A DNA stretch of 64,000 bases from Azoamicus viridis (lineage in GTDB: Bacteria > Pseudomonadota > Gammaproteobacteria > UBA6186 > Azoamicaceae): NCBI GenBank assembly GCA_043390165.1, contig DAWERM010000001.1, forward strand, positions 186,001-250,000, in the 5' to 3' direction. The translations under genes were made by a program, and so were the position numbers. The notes below the pieces were generated by a model. That model was given only the letters and a program-made list of their open reading frames with translations. It was not told the origin of the DNA and searched no databases. Positions 40,206 through 48,154 of this stretch are shown here, in pieces (positions within the stretch are counted from its first letter, which is position 1; each line of letters starts with the position of its first letter).

Positions 40206-40220
40206 ATAACATCATGTTAT
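40206..40220. promoter_or_regulatory. 15-base palindrome between norB and nirK
   Basis: ATAACAT-G-ATGTTAT on the minus strand is a perfect inverted repeat, 12 bases after the norB stop and about 74 bases before nirK. No T-run follows, so an operator is likelier than a terminator. It does not match FNR/DNR (TTGAT-N4-ATCAA) or NsrR consensus. Confidence 0.4.
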
Positions 40221-40231
40221 TCTTAAAATCC

Positions 40232-41569
40232 TTATTTTTCTACAACAAACTTAACTTGTTTAGGCAAACCAGCACTAATAAACGCATATATAAAAGAAGC
40301 AACACCAGTAATAAATATACTAGCTAAACAAATTAAACAACCAAAATAAAATTTCAACTCATCCCTTACAACAAAAAAATCTAAATCCAATAATCTTTCT
40401 AAATAAACTTGAACTATACCAGCTAATCCAAAAGACATGGTCATACCCAACATCCCTATATTACACGCCCAAAAAGCATATTTTGATGTTTTATACATAT
40501 AAATTTTTTTATCCGTCATTATAGGTAAAGTATAGGTTATTATAGATAAAACTATCATAGCATATGCTCCCCAAAACGCTAAATGTCCATGCATAGCTGT
40601 AATTAAAGTACCATGAGTATATATATTTATACTTGGCAAAGTATGAGCAAATCCTAAAAATCCAGCACCCAAAAATGCCATAACAGAACAACCAACTGTC
40701 CATATTAAAGCCATATAATTAGGATGATCTAACGTTCTTTTTCTAACAATAGCAATTGTATATATAGTTATACCTAAAAAAGCTAAAGGTTCTAAAGAAC
40801 TAAAAAAACCACCTACAAACAACCAATACTGAGGAGTACCAACCCAATAATAATGATGACCTGTACCTAAAACTCCACTCAAAAAAGTTAAACCAATTAT
40901 TATATATAACCATTTTTCTATAACTTCCCTATCAACTCCTGTTAATTTAATAAGTAAAAATGCTAAAATAGATCCTAAAATCAACTCCCAAACACCCTCT
41001 ACCCATAAATGAACAACCCACCATCTCCAAAAAGAATCATTTGTTTGATTTGTTGTATCTATCATTCCAGGTAAATACAAAATAGCTGCTGCTAATAATC
41101 CAAAAAACAAAATCATACTAGTTGTTGTTTTTCTTTTTCCTTTCAATATTGTAAGACCTATTATTCCAATAAACAATAATACGTCAATAACAACTAAATA
41201 ATCCAAAGTTCTAGGAATTTCCAAAAACTTCCTACCCTCCCACCAATTAAGATGGAAACCTATTATAGCAATAACACCTACAACAACCAAAGCTATCCAC
41301 TGAACAAATGCCAAAGGAACAGAAACAAGTTCTCTATCAACTTCCTCTGGAATAATATAATAAGTAGCCCCCATGAACCCACTTAACAACCAAACAACTA
41401 ATAAATTATTATGAGTTGCTCTAGCAACATTAAACGGGATAATTTCATGTAAAACATCATACCCTAAATGAGCAAATGCCATTATTAATCCATAAACTAG
41501 TTGCAAACTTAACAACAACATAGATGTTGCAAAAAAATAATACGCCACCTGTTGGGATTTAAACTTCAT
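40232..41569 (-). CDS. norB: nitric oxide reductase subunit B (cytochrome c-dependent)
   Basis: Catalytic subunit reducing NO to N2O in the inner membrane. The 445 residues give about 12 helices. Heme and FeB histidines lie in RATHNNLLVVWLLSGF, WWVVHLWVEGVWELILG, GTGHHYYWVG and MHGHLAFWGAYA. It lacks the long N-terminal extension of quinol-dependent NorZ, and norC lies 41 bases upstream, so it is the cNOR type. The NorB-specific glutamate in the WVEGVWEL region is kept. Confidence 0.97.
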   Translation of the reverse strand: MKFKSQQVAYYFFATSMLLLSLQLVYGLIMAFAHLGYDVLHEIIPFNVARATHNNLLVVWLLSGFMGATYYIIPEEVDRELVSVPLAFVQWIALVVVGVIAIIGFHLNWWEGRKFLEIPRTLDYLVVIDVLLFIGIIGLTILKGKRKTTTSMILFFGLLAAAILYLPGMIDTTNQTNDSFWRWWVVHLWVEGVWELILGSILAFLLIKLTGVDREVIEKWLYIIIGLTFLSGVLGTGHHYYWVGTPQYWLFVGGFFSSLEPLAFLGITIYTIAIVRKRTLDHPNYMALIWTVGCSVMAFLGAGFLGFAHTLPSINIYTHGTLITAMHGHLAFWGAYAMIVLSIITYTLPIMTDKKIYMYKTSKYAFWACNIGMLGMTMSFGLAGIVQVYLERLLDLDFFVVRDELKFYFGCLICLASIFITGVASFIYAFISAGLPKQVKFVVEK

Positions 41570-41610
41570 ACAAACCTCACAAATATATAAATATTTCCAT
41601 ATAAATCAAA

Positions 41611-42315
41611 CTACCCTGACTTTTGTTTTGATAAAAATTCAGACAACTCAGATATAGTGGCATCTGATAAAGGAAATTTAGGCATTAACGCTCCCTTCTT
41701 AACAAGATTCGGATCTTTCAACCATCTTTCTATATAGTCTCTATCTCTTATATCTCCTATATTATCAAAAATAGGAGCAGCTTCTAATTTATTGCCTATA
41801 CCATTTAAAGTATGACAACTTAAACAAAGTTTATCAACAATTTCAGGTCTTTTAACATTCACAGAAACATTGCTTGCTACTGTCTTAGAAGTATATTTTT
41901 TTAACAAAGGCTCAGCTGGGAATCCATTACAATCAATCTCATTAATCCATTTCAAAAAAGAAATTAAATCATCTATTTCACCATCAGAGAAATTATATCG
42001 TACCATCTTTCTCTTTCCTGGATACATAGCTTGAGGATCCTTTAAAAATATTCTAATAAACTCTTCACTTCTCCTAGTATATACTTTAGTTAACTCAGGT
42101 GCATAATAAGCTCCTTCTCCTAAAATTGTATGACATCCCATACAATTATTACTCTCCCATATATTTTTACCACGTATCACACTCTCAGTTAAATTTTTAG
42201 CATTAGTTTGATCAGGTATTCTCTTTAAAGTATCATAACTTAAAAACAAAAAAACAATAACCGCAGTTACTGTCACAACCGTAAAAATTTTCAACGAATC
42301 AGATTTAGATAACAT
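41611..42315 (-). CDS. norC: nitric oxide reductase subunit C with an extra heme c domain
   Basis: Membrane-anchored cytochrome c that feeds NorB. I place the start at ATG 42315 (MLSKSDSLKIFTVVTV), giving 234 residues; an ATG 31 codons earlier adds a hydrophobic stretch unlike NorC. Residues 1-130 match normal NorC: one helix (about 10-27), heme site CMGCH (58-62), GEGAYYAPEL, FLKWINEID. A second cytochrome c domain follows (about 155-234) with CLSCH (164-168) and a candidate Met in ALMPKFPLSD. Usual NorC has about 150 residues and one heme. Confidence 0.9.
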   Translation of the reverse strand: MLSKSDSLKIFTVVTVTAVIVFLFLSYDTLKRIPDQTNAKNLTESVIRGKNIWESNNCMGCHTILGEGAYYAPELTKVYTRRSEEFIRIFLKDPQAMYPGKRKMVRYNFSDGEIDDLISFLKWINEIDCNGFPAEPLLKKYTSKTVASNVSVNVKRPEIVDKLCLSCHTLNGIGNKLEAAPIFDNIGDIRDRDYIERWLKDPNLVKKGALMPKFPLSDATISELSEFLSKQKSG

Positions 42316-42466
42316 TTTTATAATTACACTTTTAAAAATAAAACACAAAAATTGATCCAAAAAAACATTTAGTTTTAAATAAATCAACGTATTAAATGCT
42401 AACATCAAATAACATATATTTCAATACAGCTTAAAGTTATTTTTTAAGAAAACATTTAAATCAAAA

Positions 42467-42499
42467 GCTTGGCAATATAACAAAATCAACAAGCCAAAC
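42467..42499 (-). terminator. weak hairpin after the cytochrome c5 gene
   Basis: GTTTGGC and GCCAAGC can pair (7 bp, one G-U) around a 19-base loop, followed by TTTTG. It lies between cytochrome c5 and norC and may separate the two transcripts. The T-run is short, so this is a guess. Confidence 0.25.
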
Positions 42500-42524
42500 T
42501 TCTAAAAAAAATCAACACACCACA

Positions 42525-42902
42525 CTACTCAGAACTAATAAATCTTATAGCAGCTCTCAATTCATCATCACTACAATCAATGCATGTACCTCTAGGAGGC
42601 ATGCCTTTAGGTGTACCTTCTTTTGCTGTAAGTAATAATTCATTTATAATATGCTCGTATTTATCATTACCTATAGAATTTTTTATAGAACCATTTTTAG
42701 ATACAGCTCTACCAAAAGCATCTGCTTTTCTCAAATCCCAAGCCAACATATCATGCGCTGCAGGAGCTCCGAACATAGCTGCCATGGACTTATCATGACA
42801 AATCTTACAATAAGCCTCAAAAGTACTATTAGTTGCAGAAAATGCAAGTCCTGATGAACACGCAAATAAAGCTAAAAAAACCATCTTAAAAAAATTACTC
42901 AC
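42525..42902 (-). CDS. cytochrome c5 family monoheme cytochrome, GTG start
   Basis: Small periplasmic electron carrier of 125 residues. Start is GTG at 42902, with GGAGAG at 42912-42907; the next ATG (42884) is too far from that site. A signal peptide (about 1-22, ending AFSA) precedes the heme site CKICH (32-36). The C-terminal GMPPRGTCIDCSDDELRAAIRFI, with its axial Met and disulfide pair, is the cytochrome c5 signature. It sits directly upstream of norCB, making it a likely donor to NorC, NirK or CcoP. The upstream region holds octamer repeats. Confidence 0.92.
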   Translation of the reverse strand: MSNFFKMVFLALFACSSGLAFSATNSTFEAYCKICHDKSMAAMFGAPAAHDMLAWDLRKADAFGRAVSKNGSIKNSIGNDKYEHIINELLLTAKEGTPKGMPPRGTCIDCSDDELRAAIRFISSE

Positions 42903-42947
42903 TACTCTCTCCAAAAAAAAAAAAACTAAAAACCAAACCACCATACC

Positions 42948-43042
42948 AGCACACTAGCACACTAGCACACTAGCACACTAGCACACTAGCACACTAGCAC
43001 ACTAGCACACTAGCACACCAGCACACTAACAGCACACTAGCA
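42948..43042. repeat. octamer tandem repeat, AGCACACT x about 11
   Basis: Nine consecutive 8-base units from 42948 (the ninth ends ACC), then another unit at 43020, a 3-base interruption, another unit at 43031 and a partial one. It is far more GC-rich than its surroundings and lies 45 bases before the cytochrome c5 start codon on the minus strand. Probably slippage-prone. Confidence 0.95.
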
Positions 43043-43083
43043 AGTCATTAATATATAGATGTATAGATCTATATACCATGTAC

Positions 43084-43123
43084 CAATGTATCAATGTATC
43101 AATGTATCAATGTATCAATGTAT
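43084..43123. repeat. octamer tandem repeat, CAATGTAT x 5
   Basis: Five exact copies at 43084, 43092, 43100, 43108 and 43116, with partial copies at both ends. It has the same unit length as, but no sequence relation to, the neighbouring AGCACACT array. Between the two arrays is the 12-base palindrome TATAGATCTATA at 43062-43073 or so. Confidence 0.93.
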
Positions 43124-43177
43124 CAACATAAAAATACTATAAAATATACATTTTAAAATAAACAAAAACAATCAAAT

Positions 43178-43780
43178 CTATATATCTTTATGATGCAACT
43201 TTAAATAACTACTAATTCCATCAACTGTAGGAACTATCCCATTACTTCCATTTTTCCAACCAGCTTGACAAACATTACCATACTTAGAATTGAATATCAA
43301 AGCATCTATTAGTCTAATATATTCATCTATATTTCTTCCTATTTGAAAATCATGAACATGACAAATGCGTACTATCTTATTAGTATCAATAATAAAAGTT
43401 CCTCTAAAAGAAATTCCTGATTTACAATCCTTAATGCCATACGCATCTATAATTTGATGCTTAATATCAGAAATTAAAGCATAACTAATATCATTTCCTA
43501 TTCCACCATTTTCTAAAGGAACAGACCTCCATGCTTTATGAACATACTGAGAATCAATCGACACTGCAATAACCTCTACATTTCTCTTCTTAAATTCTTT
43601 TATTCTATTGTTTATAGCTATTAATTCAGATGGACATACAAAAGTAAAATCCATAGGATAAAAAAACAATAAGCAATACTTACCATCTATATTTTTATAC
43701 AAATTATAGTCATTTACAATATTACCATCAGCTAAAACAGCTGGTAAAGTAAAATCTACAGCAGGCTTCCCTATTAACAT
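43178..43780 (-). CDS. typical 2-Cys peroxiredoxin (AhpC/Prx1 family)
   Basis: Reduces hydrogen peroxide and possibly peroxynitrite. Start is ATG 43780 (MLIGKPAVDFTLPAV), preceded by AAGGTG; an upstream ATG adds a hydrophobic leader without a ribosome site. The 200 residues contain the peroxidatic Cys 49 in DFTFVCPSE and the resolving Cys 171 in NVCQAGW. It fits a cell that handles NO and oxygen. The usual reductase AhpF is not nearby. Confidence 0.93.
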   Translation of the reverse strand: MLIGKPAVDFTLPAVLADGNIVNDYNLYKNIDGKYCLLFFYPMDFTFVCPSELIAINNRIKEFKKRNVEVIAVSIDSQYVHKAWRSVPLENGGIGNDISYALISDIKHQIIDAYGIKDCKSGISFRGTFIIDTNKIVRICHVHDFQIGRNIDEYIRLIDALIFNSKYGNVCQAGWKNGSNGIVPTVDGISSYLKLHHKDI

Positions 43781-43894
43781 AAAATACACCTTATTTAAAA
43801 AATATAAAAATACTAAATACAATAATTTTCAAACATTCAAATTCTAAAACACTTCCTGAATAAAATAGAACTTAAACAAAATATAAAATAAATC

Positions 43895-45073
43895 CTAATG
43901 TTCTTTTGGTACTTGTCCTATTAAAACTGAAAACGACAAAAACTTGAATTTCCTAAAAACTTCTATGATATAACTCCTATTTGGTTGTAAAGATCCAACT
44001 AATTTTACAGCTTCATTTACAGTTTTCACATCAGTATTATTTATTTTCACTATTATATCTCCAGGCAAAATTCCAGCTTTTTGAGCTGGGCTATCTCTAA
44101 CTATCCCTTGAACATATACACCATAACTTTCATTAAATCCTAAATGCTCTCTTATATCCTTACTTATATCGCTTAATTGCGTCCCTAACCAACCTCTAAC
44201 AATATGTCCTACTTTTATAAGTTGTTCCATTATATCTTTAGCTAAATTTATAGGTATAGCAAAACCTATACCTTGACTTCCACCAGATCTAGATATTATA
44301 GCTATATTTATACCTATTAAATTACCATAAACATCTATTAAAGCTCCACCTGAATTACCTGGATTTATAGCAGCATCAGTTTGAATTAAATTATCTAACC
44401 ACCCACCAAATGACACTTGCTGTTCATTCGATCTAGCACTAACAGAACCTAATCCACTTATAATTCCTTGAGTTACTGTATTATCAAATCCAAACGGATT
44501 ACCTATAGCTAAAACAACATCTCCTACCCTTAGTTTATCAGAAGTACCTATAGAAATTATAGGTATATTATTAAGCAAATCTTTTTGCTTTATTTTTAAT
44601 ATAGCTAAATCTGTCCTTGAATCATTTCCAATAATTTCAGCTTCACTAGTACGACCATCAGATAATTTTATAACTATAGAATTAGCATCTTTTATAACAT
44701 GATTATTGGTTAAAATGTATCCTCTTTTATCAATAATAACTCCAGAACCTAATCCTTGTTGTAACTGCTTCTGCTGAGGTAAACTTCTATGATCATCATG
44801 TTCTTGAGACTCTCCAAAAAAAAATCTGAAAATAGGATCATTAAACATTGGATGAGTATTTAATGGTATCTCCTGCGTTGTTTGAATACTAACCACAGCA
44901 GGAGCTGCTTTATCAACAGCATCAGCATATGAAACTATACCCTTACTAAAATCATCACTACTTTTTAAATCAACACAAATAGCAAAATAAGAAAAAAATG
45001 TAAAACTTAAAAAAATAACAAAATTTAAATAAATAAATTTACATAATCTATTAATTTTAAATAAATGAAACAT
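43895..45073 (-). CDS. HtrA/Deg-family periplasmic serine protease, one PDZ domain (DegS/AlgW-like)
   Basis: Protein quality-control protease of the envelope. The 392 residues show an N-terminal membrane segment (about 14-33), a trypsin-like domain with catalytic His 125 (NNHVI), Asp 155 (RTDLAIL) and Ser 241 (GNSGGAL), and one PDZ domain (about 290-385). A single PDZ and a membrane anchor point to DegS/AlgW rather than DegP. No rseA or rpoE is in the window, so it may act as a general protease rather than a sigma-E sensor. Confidence 0.9.
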   Translation of the reverse strand: MFHLFKINRLCKFIYLNFVIFLSFTFFSYFAICVDLKSSDDFSKGIVSYADAVDKAAPAVVSIQTTQEIPLNTHPMFNDPIFRFFFGESQEHDDHRSLPQQKQLQQGLGSGVIIDKRGYILTNNHVIKDANSIVIKLSDGRTSEAEIIGNDSRTDLAILKIKQKDLLNNIPIISIGTSDKLRVGDVVLAIGNPFGFDNTVTQGIISGLGSVSARSNEQQVSFGGWLDNLIQTDAAINPGNSGGALIDVYGNLIGINIAIISRSGGSQGIGFAIPINLAKDIMEQLIKVGHIVRGWLGTQLSDISKDIREHLGFNESYGVYVQGIVRDSPAQKAGILPGDIIVKINNTDVKTVNEAVKLVGSLQPNRSYIIEVFRKFKFLSFSVLIGQVPKEH

Positions 45074-45168
45074 AAAAATACCCTAAAAATAACACAATTT
45101 ATAAAAAACATTTTTTTATACATAAATATTATGTAAGTATATAATAACTATATATTTTAATGCAAATA

Positions 45169-45197
45169 TTGTAAATAAACTTAAAAAAATATATAAT
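45169..45197 (+). promoter_or_regulatory. putative promoter of tatAB
   Basis: TTGTAA (45169-45174), 17-base spacer and a perfect TATAAT (45192-45197), 79 bases before tatA in the 203-base divergent gap with the protease gene. Confidence 0.45.
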
Positions 45198-45276
45198 GCA
45201 CAATTATATCTGTTATTGTTATATAAGTGCTGTACTTATTACAAAATAAACTTCAAAAACTAATTCGGAGAAAAAT

Positions 45277-45462
45277 ATGGGATTCGGAGGAATAAGTCCT
45301 TTGTCGCTACTTTTAATATTTTTAATAATAATAGTCTTATTTGGAACTAAAAAAATAAGAAGTATTGGAGAAGACTTAGGTCATGCTTTTAAAAGTTTTA
45401 AAAAGGGACTACAAAATGAAGACGATAAAGAAAAAATAGACGACACTCATGAAAAAAAGTAA
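45277..45462 (+). CDS. tatA: Tat translocase subunit TatA
   Basis: Pore-forming component for export of folded proteins. At 61 residues it has the short N-terminal helix (SPLSLLLIFLIIIVLFG), the hinge FGTKKIRSIGEDLGHAFKSF amphipathic helix, in which FG and the Phe are conserved, and an acidic tail. CGGAG precedes the ATG. tatB follows with a 14-base overlap; tatC is not in this window. Confidence 0.92.
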   Translation: MGFGGISPLSLLLIFLIIIVLFGTKKIRSIGEDLGHAFKSFKKGLQNEDDKEKIDDTHEKK

Positions 45463-45688
45463 TATTCAATTAACTGGATCTGGAGAAATACTAGTAATAT
45501 TGGTGTTATGTGTTATATTTTTAAAACCAAATGATATAAAAAAAATAATAAATTTTATCGAAGAATTATTAATAAAGGCTAATGAATATACACAAGCTAT
45601 AAAAAATAATATATACAACGCACTCAATAATAAAAAACTAACAAACGAAAAAACATCACAACCTGCCAAAAAAGAAAAACAATCATGA
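45449..45688 (+). CDS. tatB: Tat translocase subunit TatB-like protein
   Basis: A 79-residue protein with one N-terminal hydrophobic segment (SGEILVILVLCVIFLKP) and a long charged, helix-prone tail. The ELL/GEILVI..LLVLGP pattern of TatB is recognisable in GEILVI...FLKPNDI. It is short compared with E. coli TatB (171). The overlap with tatA supports the call. Its end overlaps the convergent smpB by 6 bases. Confidence 0.8.
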   Translation: MKKSNIQLTGSGEILVILVLCVIFLKPNDIKKIINFIEELLIKANEYTQAIKNNIYNALNNKKLTNEKTSQPAKKEKQS

Positions 45689-46153
45689 TTTTATGATACT
45701 TCTTATTTTTCTATTCTTCTCCGTATTCCACTCAAAGTTCTTTAATTCCAATCTTTTGTCGTACTTTTTCTTACCTATACATAAACATATTTCTAACTTT
45801 ATAATATTATTTTTCGTATAAACTTTGTAAGGCACCAAAGTGCAATTAGTATATTTTAAAATATCATCCAACTTTTTTAATTCTTTCTTTCTCATCAGTA
45901 ATTTCCTTTTTCTATTTTCCAAAATTATGCCATGAGTACATACAGAAGACATAGCCGAAATATGGGACCCAATAACCCACAAATTTAAATCTGACATTAT
46001 TATATAACTTCCAGAAATTTGTATATTTCCACACTTAGTACTCTTTACTTCCCATCCTTCTAGAACCACACCTGCTTCATACCTGCTTTTTATCAAATAA
46101 TCGTAACTTATCCTTTTATTAATACAAACAACACTATTTTCTAATGTATTCAT
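45683..46153 (-). CDS. smpB: SsrA-binding protein SmpB
   Basis: Brings tmRNA to stalled ribosomes for trans-translation. The 156 residues include the OB-fold core (AGVVLEGWEVKSTKCGNIQI), the SHIS motif and the KRLELKNFEWNTEKNRKI tail, close to the usual length. The tmRNA gene is not visible in this window. Converges on tatB. Confidence 0.95.
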   Translation of the reverse strand: MNTLENSVVCINKRISYDYLIKSRYEAGVVLEGWEVKSTKCGNIQISGSYIIMSDLNLWVIGSHISAMSSVCTHGIILENRKRKLLMRKKELKKLDDILKYTNCTLVPYKVYTKNNIIKLEICLCIGKKKYDKRLELKNFEWNTEKNRKIRSIIKS

Positions 46154-46178
46154 TTATAAAAAAAATAAAACAAAATAA

Positions 46179-46223
46179 TATATAAACCATATAAACTATA
46201 TAAACTATATAAACTATATAAAA
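46179..46223. repeat. 9-base tandem repeat TATATAAAC x 5
   Basis: Units at 46179, 46188 (CATATAAAC), 46197, 46206 and 46215 (last ends in A). It fills the gap between rpmG and smpB, both read leftward, so it lies downstream of rpmG and about 26 bases upstream of smpB. Confidence 0.9.
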
Positions 46224-46235
46224 TAAAAATACTCA

Positions 46236-46424
46236 TTACTTGCCTATTTTTTTTTCTATATACTTAACATGTCTTCTAACTATTGGATCATACTTCATCA
46301 ATCCATTTAATTTCCCATCTTTATTTGGACCACCAAGCATTTTTACATTTTTAGTCGTTGTATAATAATGATTAGATTCCATTGATACAAGTTTAACTAT
46401 TATACTTTTTGACTTTTTTGCCAT
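46236..46424 (-). CDS. rpmG: 50S ribosomal protein L33
   Basis: Small large-subunit protein, 62 residues against about 55 in E. coli. It has SIIVKLVSMESNHYYTTTKN near the N-terminus and YDPIVRRHVKYIEKKIGK at the end. The zinc cysteines of the C+ form are absent, so it is a C- paralogue. It follows rpmB by 17 bases. Confidence 0.94.
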   Translation of the reverse strand: MAKKSKSIIVKLVSMESNHYYTTTKNVKMLGGPNKDGKLNGLMKYDPIVRRHVKYIEKKIGK

Positions 46425-46441
46425 AAAACTTCCTTAAAAAC

Positions 46442-46678
46442 CTAAATTTTAATACCATTCTTTCTTAATTTTAGTAAAACTTTTTCAATGCCTATTTTAT
46501 TAATAATTCTCAATCCTTTCATGGAAATCAAAATTCTAACAAAACGCTTTTCATCAGGAACCCAAAATTTATGACTATGCAAATTTGGAAAAAAACATCT
46601 TCTCGTCTTTCTATTAGAATGAGATACATTATTCCCAAACATTACCCTTTTCCCAGTTATTAAACAAATTCTAGACAT
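46442..46678 (-). CDS. rpmB: 50S ribosomal protein L28
   Basis: 78 residues, the family length. It starts MSRICLITGKRVMFGNNVSH and contains SNRKTRRCFFPNLHSHKFWV, the typical L28 core. The pair rpmB-rpmG is conserved in proteobacteria. Confidence 0.95.
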   Translation of the reverse strand: MSRICLITGKRVMFGNNVSHSNRKTRRCFFPNLHSHKFWVPDEKRFVRILISMKGLRIINKIGIEKVLLKLRKNGIKI

Positions 46679-46715
46679 ATTACCTCATAAAAAAAAATTA
46701 AAACATTAACTAACA

Positions 46716-47291
46716 TTAAATAGAATATCCATATACATGATTAGAAACTCTATTCCAACTTAAATTTAGTATGTCATCAATAAAAAAAAAACTAGCATTA
46801 ATAGCACCATGTATAAAATTAATATCACTTTCCGATGGCTTATTTAAAACATAGTTGATAACATCACCATCAATAGGTCTGCCTATTCCAATTCTTAATC
46901 TTTTAAAATTCTCAGATTTAAAATTAAAAATTACACTATTTAAACCATTATGCCCAGCAGATCCACCCTTAGCTTTTAATTTTATAACACCAGGTGATAA
47001 ATCTAAATCATCATGAATAATTAAAACATCTACTAAAGAAATATTAAAAATATTACAAAACATAGATATATATTTTCCACTATTATTCATATAAGAGCAC
47101 GGCTCCAATAAATATACCGTGTACCCATTAACTTCTATTTTTGCCAAATAAGAAAAAAACTTATCATATTTTTTAAATGCTAAAACATTATCTAAGCAAA
47201 ACTTATTTAACCACCAAGCCCCAACATTATGTCTAGTATAATAATAATCTCTTGGATTATTAACTGATGCTATCAAATTTATTCTACGCAT
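46716..47291 (-). CDS. pth: peptidyl-tRNA hydrolase
   Basis: Frees tRNA from peptidyl-tRNAs that drop off ribosomes. The 191 residues show the catalytic His in TRHNVGAWW (about 20), EPCSYMNNSGKYI, the IHDDLDLSPGVIKLK catalytic Asp motif and GSAGHNGLNSV. The N-terminal GNPG loop reads SVNNPRDYY, a slight departure (first Gly lost). It abuts rplY with no gap, the usual neighbour in proteobacteria. Confidence 0.95.
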   Translation of the reverse strand: MRRINLIASVNNPRDYYYTRHNVGAWWLNKFCLDNVLAFKKYDKFFSYLAKIEVNGYTVYLLEPCSYMNNSGKYISMFCNIFNISLVDVLIIHDDLDLSPGVIKLKAKGGSAGHNGLNSVIFNFKSENFKRLRIGIGRPIDGDVINYVLNKPSESDINFIHGAINASFFFIDDILNLSWNRVSNHVYGYSI

Positions 47292-47909
47292 TTACTTCTT
47301 TATAGATGAAGAATCATCCCGTGAATGACTAACTTTAGATGCTCCTACACTGGCAATCAAATATTTTAACTTATTTCTACTTTGCAATAAAGCAAGCTTA
47401 ACATCTTCTGGAAGTAAAATATCTGACAAATAAATAGACTGGTTTAAATTTAAATTTAAAATATCAACATCAAGAAACACTGGTATTTTAGAAACCTTAC
47501 ATATTACATGCGCACTTAATATTTGTTTTATTAAAACACCACCATTTTTCATACCAATAGAATTAACCTCATTTAAAAAACGGAACGAAACATTAACCTT
47601 AACATAATCAGACATTTCAACTTTCTGAAAATCAAAATGCAAAATTTCAGACTTATATGGATGCTTATGTATGTGTTTAACTATAACATTAAAAATCGTA
47701 CCATTAACTTGCAATGACATCAAATTTCCACCAGAAGATAATAAATTAAAAATACTAGAACCATATTTTAAATCTAACGCTACACAAATAGACTCATTCT
47801 TAGAATAAATCACAGCTGGTATTTTATTATTATGCCTTAACCTACGACTGCTAGATTTTCCAACATAACCACGCATTTCTGCATTAATAGTCAAAGATGT
47901 AGAAATCAT
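47292..47909 (-). CDS. rplY: 50S ribosomal protein L25/Ctc (long form)
   Basis: Binds 5S rRNA. At 205 residues it is the two-domain TL5/Ctc form, not the short E. coli L25 (94). The N-terminal RNA-binding barrel includes KSSSRRLRHNNKIPAVIYSK, and HKHPYKSEILHFDFQ is typical. The C-terminal beta domain follows. tRNA-Gln lies 27 bases upstream in the same direction. Confidence 0.93.
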   Translation of the reverse strand: MISTSLTINAEMRGYVGKSSSRRLRHNNKIPAVIYSKNESICVALDLKYGSSIFNLLSSGGNLMSLQVNGTIFNVIVKHIHKHPYKSEILHFDFQKVEMSDYVKVNVSFRFLNEVNSIGMKNGGVLIKQILSAHVICKVSKIPVFLDVDILNLNLNQSIYLSDILLPEDVKLALLQSRNKLKYLIASVGASKVSHSRDDSSSIKK

Positions 47910-47936
47910 AAATAATCCTTAATTAATAAATAAAAC

Positions 47937-48010
47937 CTGGGATGCCAGGACTCGAACCTGGGAAATGCAGGGATCAAAACCCTGTGCCTTACCAACTTGG
48001 CTACACCCCA
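47937..48010 (-). tRNA. tRNA-Gln (anticodon TTG)
   Basis: 74 bases: acceptor TGGGGTG/CATCCCA with discriminator G, D arm GCCAAGTTGGTAAGGC, anticodon stem CAGGG/CCCTG with loop TTTTGAT, T arm CCAGGTTCGAGTCCTGG. The weak U1-A72 pair and G73 are glutamine identity features. CCA is not encoded. Confidence 0.95.
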
Positions 48011-48154
48011 ATCTAAAAACATATAAATTATGCACAGTAAAATTATTAATGTCAAACAATAAAATGAAATAAAAATTATCGAATTTATAAATAATCAAAA
48101 TTAAATATATAAAAATGTAATATAATATATTAAAATTAATAGAAATGTAAAAAT

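Noticed and set aside
42316..42408. Upstream extension of norC to an ATG at 42408
   Set aside because: Adds a hydrophobic stretch not found in NorC before the normal N-terminal anchor, and no ribosome site was seen.
42948..43123. CRISPR array
   Set aside because: Units are 8 bases, directly adjacent with no spacers, and no cas genes are near.
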